Below the pieces are notes generated by a model, which was not told where the DNA came from, ran no database searches, and saw only the letters and a program-made list of their open reading frames with translations. This document shows, in pieces, positions 55,052 through 62,643 of a stretch of DNA of 64,000 bases. This DNA is from Candidatus Megaera polyxenophila (GTDB taxonomy: Bacteria; Pseudomonadota; Alphaproteobacteria; Rickettsiales; Rickettsiaceae), in NCBI GenBank assembly GCA_037101405.1, contig AP017964.1, positions 1 to 64,000 on the forward strand. The letters run 5' to 3'. Every line of letters starts with the position of its first letter. The first letter of the stretch is position 1. A program made the position numbers and the translations under genes.

Positions 55052-56897
55052 TCTTACTGGCGATTGTTTGTTGGTGTTTTCTATAGCAACCTCAATCTTA
55101 GCCATTTTTACTAAGCGTTCTATTAAAGCTTATATTTTTTGGATAAGTAGCTTAGCTGTAATTACTGCTTTTCTTTTGCTAATCCTGGCTTTTATAACTT
55201 CTGATTTTTCAGTTAAAAATGTTTTTCTGAATTCAAGTACCATTAAACCATTAATATATAAAATAGCTGGTAGCTGGGCAAGTCATGAAGGATCGATGTT
55301 ACTTTATGTAAGCATGCTCAGTTTTATTAGCTCCCTGTACATAAAAGTAGTCAATTACCAAGGCAACACTCGAAATGCCCAAATAACAATTTTAGCTTTT
55401 ATTCAAATATTATTCTTATTTTTTATATACTATACTTCAAATCCTTTTGATAATTTTAAATTTGCCCCAGAACAAGGACTTGGGTTAAACCCTGTATTAC
55501 AGGATAAAGCTCTTTCCATCCATCCCCCGTTACTATATATGGGTTACGTATCTTACGTAACTCTTTATGTAAACGCAATATTACTACTTTTAATACCAAA
55601 AGAGAGAACAACCTTGATAAAAGATAGTTTACGTCTTTCAGGGTTTGCACTTATTATGCTTACAGCTGGTATAGGTCTTGGAGCATGGTGGGCATATAGG
55701 GAACTTGGCTGGGGAGGCTATTGGTTTTTTGATCCTGTAGAAAATATATCCCTAATGCCTTGGATTGCAGGGATTAGCTTACATCACTTCTTGCTAGTTA
55801 CTAATAAATCAAGAAAATTTTTTTACTGGAGCGTAATAACTTCCTTTGTAGCGTTCTTGCTTACTTTATACGGTCTTTTTTTTGTAAGAAGCGGAATAAT
55901 TACTTCTGTTCACAGCTTTGCATTCTCCCGGGAGCGTGGTTTCTACCTCTTTGTGATCTGTAGCATTTTAACTTTCCTAGCCTTTGCTGCTTTTATAGTA
56001 AGAAAGAAAGAAAATCATACAGGTAGTAAAGATAATGTGGCTTCTGTATTAACGATACGTGATAAGGCTATAATGGTGGGAAATATTTTATGGATAACCG
56101 CCCTTTTATCTTTATTTATTGCCGTTATATATCCTATCTATCAATCATTTTTTTATGAAAATAACGTAGCCATTGACCCAGAATATTTTCATCAGATATT
56201 TATTCCGATTTTTATACCTTTAATGCTAATTGCTGCCATAATTCCTTACCTTAATAACCATCAAAGTTTTTCTCGAAAACTAATTCATTTACTAATTCCT
56301 TTTCTCATTACCTTAGTAATTTTCCATTATATACCTAAACCTGGTATCATTAGCACAGCCATAATATTTGCTTCTACCTTGTTAATGATTCAAATGACAA
56401 ATTTATTTCTAATTGAAAGTAACTACTTCCAGAAATCTTTAACGCCGAGAAAATTGTCACTAATAATTGGCCATTTGAGCCTAGGCTTATTAGCTTTTTC
56501 TATAAGCATTAACGTTCTTTTTTCAAAAGAAATTGAATTTATCGGTAAAACTGGTGAGTCTGTTTCTGATGAATTCTTTTTAGTAAAATTGGATAATATA
56601 AGATTTAGCAATACAGAAGTCTATTATAGACAGACAGCTGAATTCTCAGTTCAAGATAACAACGGTAACGTGGTCATCTTAAAACCAGAAAATAGATTAT
56701 ACAAAATTGAAAATACTCTTTCACAAGAATCTGATATTTACTCATACCTGACACACGATATGCTTGCTAGTTTAAGCAAGGTGAACGGTAATACCATCCA
56801 CGCTATTATATATTATAAACCTATGATTTGGTTTATCTGGTTATCACTATTCCTAATAGCTGGTAGTTTTGTTATTTATATAACTAAGGTAAAATAA
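55044..56897 (+). CDS. ccmF: Cytochrome c-type biogenesis protein CcmF
   Basis: A 617-residue polytopic membrane protein of the heme lyase complex. The tryptophan-rich heme-handling WWD-type signature is GAWWAYRELGWGGYWFFDPVE, here broken as GAWWAYRELGW and GGYWFFDPVENISLMPW, and conserved His residues occur in SWASHEGSMLLY, IHPPLLYMGY and SLHHFLLV. The start is GTG (55044), inside the end of the preceding gene. It delivers heme to apocytochromes such as PetC and works with CcmA/CcmB, encoded 45 kb away in this window. Other ccm genes (C, E, H) are not here. Confidence 0.95.
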   Translation: MISLTGDCLLVFSIATSILAIFTKRSIKAYIFWISSLAVITAFLLLILAFITSDFSVKNVFLNSSTIKPLIYKIAGSWASHEGSMLLYVSMLSFISSLYIKVVNYQGNTRNAQITILAFIQILFLFFIYYTSNPFDNFKFAPEQGLGLNPVLQDKALSIHPPLLYMGYVSYVTLYVNAILLLLIPKERTTLIKDSLRLSGFALIMLTAGIGLGAWWAYRELGWGGYWFFDPVENISLMPWIAGISLHHFLLVTNKSRKFFYWSVITSFVAFLLTLYGLFFVRSGIITSVHSFAFSRERGFYLFVICSILTFLAFAAFIVRKKENHTGSKDNVASVLTIRDKAIMVGNILWITALLSLFIAVIYPIYQSFFYENNVAIDPEYFHQIFIPIFIPLMLIAAIIPYLNNHQSFSRKLIHLLIPFLITLVIFHYIPKPGIISTAIIFASTLLMIQMTNLFLIESNYFQKSLTPRKLSLIIGHLSLGLLAFSISINVLFSKEIEFIGKTGESVSDEFFLVKLDNIRFSNTEVYYRQTAEFSVQDNNGNVVILKPENRLYKIENTLSQESDIYSYLTHDMLASLSKVNGNTIHAIIYYKPMIWFIWLSLFLIAGSFVIYITKVK

Positions 56898-56979
56898 CTA
56901 CCTATCCTTAAAATAAAAATACTTCGCTAAAAACTTAATTAATAGTAAACTTATTAATATATAAGTAATTTTTTAAGGT

Positions 56980-57831
56980 ATGGTTATGAAAACATTAATA
57001 TGCAATATACCTAGTGACCGTCTACAAAATGAATATATAAAAGATTATATTCTAAAACAATATAAAGAAAATAACAAAATACGAGTGTTATCAGAAGGAG
57101 CAGTAAGCGATGGGTCAGCCAGTGAATATGATTTGTACGACGAATTATCCAAAACTACTCTCGAATTAGAAAAAGAAGGAGTAAAAATATTTGGTATCGA
57201 CGATAGGATCACTACAATAAAGAGTTCCAATAACACTGCAGAAAGTTTAATTCCTACAAGTTTAAGCGATTTTACAAAAATCATCCCCAAAGAACATGAT
57301 GAATCTGTGTTCAATTATGTAGAGAAAGAAAAATTACCTTGTATAGCAATAGTTTGCGCTTTCCATGTTATTTCTTGGATTTTTCAAGGTAAACTAAGTG
57401 ATAAATATGAAGTAATCCTACCAGTACATGATAAAACACTATTTGAATTATTAAGTAACCCTGGAGCAAAAAAGTTTGGTAGCGAAGAGGAAGCCGCAAA
57501 AATAATTGGAGGATTATATAAACAAGTTTTAACTTTGCCTTCTATTAAAGTTATCGATATAGACAAAAACCCCTTAAAAGAAAAAGAAGAATCAAAAGAA
57601 CGATTTAGAGAATTATCATCCACTGAGCAAGAAGAAGAAACAGCAGAAGAAGGGACTAGTATAATTAAATCATCTACATGCAGCTTAAGCTCCACTTCTT
57701 GTGAAAGCGTCATTTCTTGCGCCAGTAGCAGTGTAATCAGCACACCGAAAATTTTCAGTGAATTAATTTCTAGTAAAATTACTAAAGAAGTAAGTTTTAG
57801 TGGGGAAACTATTGAATCTCACGAATTGTAA
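56980..57831 (+). CDS. Unrecognised protein with Ser-rich tail; candidate effector
   Basis: A 283-residue protein, starting at 56980 or 56986. The N-terminal 200 residues are mixed helix and strand (TLICNIPSDRLQNEYIKDYI, LPCIAIVCAFHVISWIFQGK, then KYEVILPVHDKTLFELL), possibly a globular domain. The last 80 are a charged and then Ser/Thr/Cys-rich linker (SSTCSLSSTSCESVISCASS) ending SKITKEVSFSGETIESHEL. A decayed copy of the final 20 codons lies at 59455-59514. The Ser-rich tail recalls the proteins at 18721 and 20477, without shared sequence that I can see. Function unknown. Confidence 0.62.
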   Translation: MVMKTLICNIPSDRLQNEYIKDYILKQYKENNKIRVLSEGAVSDGSASEYDLYDELSKTTLELEKEGVKIFGIDDRITTIKSSNNTAESLIPTSLSDFTKIIPKEHDESVFNYVEKEKLPCIAIVCAFHVISWIFQGKLSDKYEVILPVHDKTLFELLSNPGAKKFGSEEEAAKIIGGLYKQVLTLPSIKVIDIDKNPLKEKEESKERFRELSSTEQEEETAEEGTSIIKSSTCSLSSTSCESVISCASSSVISTPKIFSELISSKITKEVSFSGETIESHEL

Positions 57832-57955
57832 GAAAGGGTTTAAAACTTTAAAAGGGTAAGATTTGACCTTACTGGTACTATTAAATTATCTAACTTTTGC
57901 CAGTTAACTCTCAGATAAACATTCAAGGTTTTTTAATAGCTTTTAAAAATAGGAA

Positions 57956-58003
57956 CAATTATAATTAACGTGAATATTATAATGTTCACGTTAATTATAA
58001 TTG
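57956..58003 (+). repeat. Perfect 19-base inverted repeat with 10-base spacer
   Basis: CAATTATAATTAACGTGAA (57956-57974) and its exact reverse complement (57985-58003) surround TATTATAATG. The hairpin stands 125 bases after the 56980 gene and 121 before the amidase. No T-run follows. It could be a transcript-end structure or a protein-binding palindrome. Confidence 0.6.
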
Positions 58004-58123
58004 ACTGCACCTAGCTCGTTGTGCTACTAATTCCTGAGAAAAACAATTTTTTTATTCCTTGAATTTACTGAGATGTAAGTCATATTTGGAATTACTAATA
58101 TAATATATCTAGAAGGAGGTTTT

Positions 58124-59079
58124 ATGAAAATATCTTATCAATTCATGAGAACAGAGAGGGTAGACGTTGATTCTGATTTTCATATATCTGGTTATGAAGA
58201 TGATCCAGTTGAAAGCAAGGTATGTAATAAATTTAACGCTAGGAAAACGGCGGTTACCCTGTTTATATAATTCAGCATCATACGGTCGCAGATTTTGAGA
58301 GGACAGTTAACTTATTTACTGCAAATAAAGGGGACGATATGTGGAATTGGGGGTCTGCGCATTATGTAATTGATCAAATAGGAAATATAGAGTGTATGGT
58401 AAATCCAGCTTATAGAGCTTACCACGGGGGAGTAGGATATTTTACTACCGGAAGTAAATTTAACCCAAGCGGATCTGTACCCATAAATGATATAAATAGT
58501 TGGTCAATTGGTATTGAAAATGTCAATGATGGTTACAGCATTTTTCCAAAAGAGCAAATGTATTCTAACTTTTTACTAATGGAAGAGCTGGTAACAACAT
58601 TCCCTAGTATAAATACTAAATTTCTACTAGGACACGCAGACTGGGATTCAAGTAGAAAATGCGATCCTAACCCTTACTTTGACTGGGAAATAGCAGCGCA
58701 TGCTGGAGAAAAATTTGAGGAAATAGAACATAATTTTGGCGTGTACCCTACTATACAATATCAACCTGATTCTCAGAAAATAATATCTGGTTTAAAGAGT
58801 GATTCAATTGACCCTATTGAAGTCAAACATGTACAGGAAATTCTTGCGGAACTTGGTTACAATGTTTTCGCTAAGGATAGATCAAATGAAGGTATATATG
58901 ACTTACAGACAAAAAATTGTGTAAAAGCATTTAAAAACCATTATATGAATAAATCTGTGGTAGCGACATTGGAAGATATAAGATTATATGAATCATATGA
59001 TGATCACCATCCTTTTATGATTGAGATTACTAATAATACACTAGATACTATGGGAGAAGTAGCGGATCTGTTATCGTAA
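58124..59079 (+). pseudogene. N-acetylmuramoyl-L-alanine amidase (Amidase_2 + PG-binding), frameshifted
   Basis: The frame starts at an ATG after an unusually strong ribosome site, AAGGAGGT (58114-58121), and runs MKISYQFMRTERVDVDSDFH to a stop at 58268. A second frame from about 58243 carries NGGYPVYIIQHHTVADFERT (zinc His), WGSAHYVIDQIGNIECMV, YRAYHGGVGYF and GHADWDSSRKCDPNPYFDWE (zinc His and Asp), followed by a peptidoglycan-binding domain, EILAELGYNVFAKD and GIYDLQTKNCVKAF. So one base is missing (or two extra) near 58230-58243, where ..GGAAAACGG.. lies. The AmpD-like enzyme cleaves the MurNAc-L-Ala bond. The intact remainder suggests recent decay or a sequencing error. Confidence 0.85.
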
Positions 59080-59568
59080 AGATAGCTTACCTCTGTCTTT
59101 TTTAGCGATTTCCCCAATATAGCTGGAAAGCTAATAATATTAGGAAATAAAAAGTGACTTTTACATAGAGTGCATTAGTAGCGATAATTTTCTAATAACG
59201 CTCTAAAATTATACTAATAATATCAGCGTTATAGGTAAAGATATTACTTATTAAAAAATATTTAAATTTTAACTCTATCAAGGAATACCATATTAGGTAA
59301 GTTTCCAAGGATAGAGGATAAAAAAGAGTACTCAATAGCAGTATTAGTATAGCAGGTACTACTTTATAAACCTTAGACTGATGTTCCATAAACTGTGTAT
59401 AATTATTCTATACGGTTACGCAAATAAAGGGTTTCAATAAACAATTAGTTTTTAGTGAAATTACTTATAGAAGTAAGCTTTAGCGGAGAAATTATAGAGG
59501 TTCAGGAGTTTTAAGGAAGAGTTGCCAAACGGAAACAACCTAAATTTAGGGCTTTCCCCTCCCAATAA
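59080..59568. other. Gene-poor gap of 489 bases holding one gene remnant
   Basis: Between the amidase pseudogene and tkt. The only interpretable part is the fragment at 59455-59514. A 65-codon minus-strand frame at 59192-59389 is hydrophobic and AT-rich with no ribosome site, and is not counted as a gene. Confidence 0.5.
59455..59514 (+). pseudogene. Tail-fragment remnant of a paralogue of the 56980 gene
   Basis: Nineteen codons reading VKLLIEVSFSGEIIEVQEF before a stop. The 3' end of the 56980 gene reads ITKEVSFSGETIESHEL; the DNA also matches through and beyond the stop codon (GTAAGxTTTAGxGGxGAAA, then AAxGAAxAGGGTT-like). The rest of the copied gene is missing. This looks like a decayed duplicate. 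Confidence 0.6.
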
Positions 59569-61557
59569 TCATTTAAAATATGGGTGGGTGATAATGCTCT
59601 TTACTATTTTTTCTGGGGCTAAACCAAAATGATTGTATAAGACTTCTGCAGAAGCCGAAAGGCCAAACTGATCCATACCAAAGAACATTCCATCTAAACC
59701 AATAATTTTATGCCATCCTAAGCTCGATCCAGCTTCAATAGCCACTTTTAACTTTGCATCAGAAACAAGTTCCTTTAAATATCCTTGCCCTCTTTGGTTT
59801 AAATTTTCAAAACAAGGAACAGATACAACTCTTACTGATTTACCATAAGATTTTTCTAATATTTCCTTAGCCTCAAGGCCAATTGATACTTCTGAACCAG
59901 AAGCAAAAATAACTATACTGATATTTTTATTGTCTTTAGCTTCTGAAATAACATATGCACCAAGTGCGCATAAGTTATTTTGTCGCTTGGAACTTAAGCT
60001 CAGCTGTTTTAGATTTTGCCGTGAAAGCGCTAGTATTGAAGGGCCATCATAATGCAAAGCTTCGATATAACATTCAAAAGTCTCCACAAAATCCGCAGGC
60101 CGAAAGACTTTTATATTTGGCATAGCTCTAAAAGATGCAAGATGTTCTATCGGTTGATGCGTCGGGCCATCTTCCCCGACACCTATTGAATCATGAGTCA
60201 TTATATATATGACTTTAGTTCTCATAATCGCCGCCAGTCTAATTGCAGGCCTCATATAATCCGAAAAAACGAAAAAAGTACCAACTATCGGTAACAACCC
60301 TGAAAGTGCTAGGCCATTCATAATCGCTGCCATAGCGTGTTCACGAACGCCGTAATGGATAAAGTTACCAGAAAAATCCTGGGCATTTATAGCTTTATTA
60401 TTTACTCCAAAAACGTTGTTAGAAAGCGACAGATCGGCTGAGCCACAAATAATTTTATCATTATGCTTAACTAGTTCCTGTAGAATTTTACCAGATGACA
60501 CTCTAGTTGCTTCCATCTGGTTGTTAATCCCAAAACTTTCTAAATTAAGTGATTGATAATTAACCGTACCTCCCTCCCCCAGATATTCTTTCTCTTTAGG
60601 ACTTAACTTGGCAAATGCTTGCTGCCACTTATCAAAAAGTTCTTCATTTCTTTTACCTGCTTCTTGCCAAACATTAAACAAGCGATCTTCAATTTCGAAT
60701 GGTGTATTATTAAAAGAAATACTATTTTTTAAATATTCAATTTCGCTACTGCCAAGAGGAGAACCGTGAGATTTTTCGCTTCCAGCTTTTAAATTAGTTC
60801 CTTTAGCTATAATAGTTTTACAGGCAATAAAATATGGCTTGTTAGATGCATTTGCCCTGTTGAGAGCTTCAGTTATTTGATCAAAATCATGACCGTTTAT
60901 TGACTCAGCTTCAAATCCAAAAGCCTTAAACTTAGTTAAATGGTCTTCAGATACCGTAAGACTTGTACTGCCGTCAATAGAGATGCCGTTATCATCAAAA
61001 ATCACTATCAAATTATCCAACTTTAAATGCCCTGCTAAAGATGCCGCTTCATAGGATACGCCTTCCATTAGGCAACCATCTCCGACTATAGAATATACCT
61101 TATAGTTGCAAATATTTTGTCCAAGGTGGGCTTGATATTTCTTCTGCGCTATAGCCATGCCAACAGAAGTTGCAAATCCCTGACCAAGAGGCCCGGTGGT
61201 AGTTTCAATAGCTTCATATAAGTGGCTTTCAGGATGGCCGGCAGCTTTTGAGCCAAAAGACCGAAGGGTTTTTATTTCATTTAATGAGAAATCTTTAAAT
61301 CCGGCAAGATAATAAAAAGCATATAGAAGCATTGAGCCATGTCCGGCAGATAGCACTAGCCTATCACGATTAAACCACTTTGGCTGACCTGGATTAAATT
61401 TTAAAAATTTAAAAGCAAGTACAGTCATAACATCTGCCATACCAAGAGGCATACCCGGATGACCTGATTTTGCGGTCTCTATAGCATCAGCTGTTAGAAT
61501 TCTTATACAGTTACTAAGTTCTTGTAAAAGTAACTTTTGATTTTTCTCTAACTTCAT
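59569..61557 (-). CDS. tkt: Transketolase
   Basis: A 662-residue thiamine-diphosphate enzyme of the non-oxidative pentose phosphate pathway, moving two-carbon units between sugar phosphates. The ThDP-binding motif GDGCLMEGVSYEAASLAGHL with IVIFDDNGISIDG, the N-terminal SGHPGMPLGMADVM, GPLGQGFATSVGMAIAQ, and the C-terminal THDSIGVGEDGPTHQPIEHL are all intact. Length is typical. Classical Rickettsia lack this enzyme as far as I know, while Torix-group and Megaira genomes have it, so it helps to place the organism. Divergent from the 61621 gene. Confidence 0.96.
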   Translation of the reverse strand: MKLEKNQKLLLQELSNCIRILTADAIETAKSGHPGMPLGMADVMTVLAFKFLKFNPGQPKWFNRDRLVLSAGHGSMLLYAFYYLAGFKDFSLNEIKTLRSFGSKAAGHPESHLYEAIETTTGPLGQGFATSVGMAIAQKKYQAHLGQNICNYKVYSIVGDGCLMEGVSYEAASLAGHLKLDNLIVIFDDNGISIDGSTSLTVSEDHLTKFKAFGFEAESINGHDFDQITEALNRANASNKPYFIACKTIIAKGTNLKAGSEKSHGSPLGSSEIEYLKNSISFNNTPFEIEDRLFNVWQEAGKRNEELFDKWQQAFAKLSPKEKEYLGEGGTVNYQSLNLESFGINNQMEATRVSSGKILQELVKHNDKIICGSADLSLSNNVFGVNNKAINAQDFSGNFIHYGVREHAMAAIMNGLALSGLLPIVGTFFVFSDYMRPAIRLAAIMRTKVIYIMTHDSIGVGEDGPTHQPIEHLASFRAMPNIKVFRPADFVETFECYIEALHYDGPSILALSRQNLKQLSLSSKRQNNLCALGAYVISEAKDNKNISIVIFASGSEVSIGLEAKEILEKSYGKSVRVVSVPCFENLNQRGQGYLKELVSDAKLKVAIEAGSSLGWHKIIGLDGMFFGMDQFGLSASAEVLYNHFGLAPEKIVKSIITHPYFK

Positions 61558-61620
61558 TATATTAATTACGTAACCTCGAATAAGCTAAATCGGGTGCAAT
61601 TCTAAAATAAAATATTTAAT

Positions 61621-62499
61621 ATGACAACCATATTCTCGAAAGTTCCTCACTGGTTTAACACGATATTTCTTCAATTATGGTTATCTATCTCTTCCGTCAG
61701 CTTTTATCAAAGGGTTATTTCATCTTATAACGGTTACGGGGTAAAATATATCCTAACTCTTTCTTTTGCTTCTTCGTTATTGTGTAGTATATATATGCTA
61801 CATTACATAGATAATATAAGACAGTATTTTTCCTACGGTATCATATCCCAAGCCGTTGTTAACTTAGATCATATATTATCTCAATTTCCTGAGCTAAAAT
61901 ATGACGGAACAAAAATCTCTCTTGAACAGTCTGAGCCAATATACATAAATAATATATATAACCGGCCCATAGTCGCCATAGATCCAGATAACAAAATACC
62001 AGCCTCAAATAAAGCTAAAATACCTATTTTACTAACAAGTAGAAAAATCTTGTTCTCCTTTGGTGATACACAAAAAAATAATGTAAATAATTTTCAGGTT
62101 GATTATAAGCAAATATTTGGCAATGAAGAACAAGTTATTACTCAAGCAACAACTAGAGCTTTACTAGAAAAATTTTTCAGCGCAGCTCCAAAAGTTGTTA
62201 TTTATGGAGTATTTCCACTTATTGGATTGCTTATTTTTCTCAACACTTTCTTTGAAAAAAGCTTTATTATAGTAATAATATATTTACTTGCACATTTTAT
62301 GTCCATAAAGTTTTCTATGAAAATTTGCGCCAGACTTGTAATGTTTGCTAGTGGAGCATTTGTTCTCTTACAACCTATTACTCTGCTTGTAGCCCCTACT
62401 TACGGTAATTTTATATGGATAATCCAAATTTGGGCAAATTTACTAATGATTCTTGGTATCTTAAAATTTACCAATCACAATTTTTTTAAAAATAACTAG
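61621..62499 (+). CDS. DUF1189-like membrane protein
   Basis: A 292-residue membrane protein. An N-terminal region FYQRVISSYNGYGVKYILTLSF contains the first span and resembles the DUF1189 start (FYRxVxxxxGxGxxYL). A periplasmic segment of about 120 residues follows (ISLEQSEPIYINNIYNRPIV), then about four spans in the C-terminal half (VVIYGVFPLIGLLIFLNTFF onward). DUF1189 proteins have no known function. Assignment rests on layout and the N-terminal phrase only. Confidence 0.6.
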   Translation: MTTIFSKVPHWFNTIFLQLWLSISSVSFYQRVISSYNGYGVKYILTLSFASSLLCSIYMLHYIDNIRQYFSYGIISQAVVNLDHILSQFPELKYDGTKISLEQSEPIYINNIYNRPIVAIDPDNKIPASNKAKIPILLTSRKILFSFGDTQKNNVNNFQVDYKQIFGNEEQVITQATTRALLEKFFSAAPKVVIYGVFPLIGLLIFLNTFFEKSFIIVIIYLLAHFMSIKFSMKICARLVMFASGAFVLLQPITLLVAPTYGNFIWIIQIWANLLMILGILKFTNHNFFKNN

Positions 62500-62643
62500 C
62501 CCTTACCAATAACATAATATTCCACACTCTTTACCTAAAAAAAGTAATTTTATGGCACTTGTAAGTTTTGTTAATATATAATTAACTAATTATATATTAG
62601 CCTAGTAGCAATAAGCATAAATTACAAAATAATATTACTATAT

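Noticed and set aside
59192-59389. 65-codon hydrophobic minus-strand frame in the gap before tkt
   Set aside because: AT-rich, no ribosome site, no likeness to known small membrane proteins.
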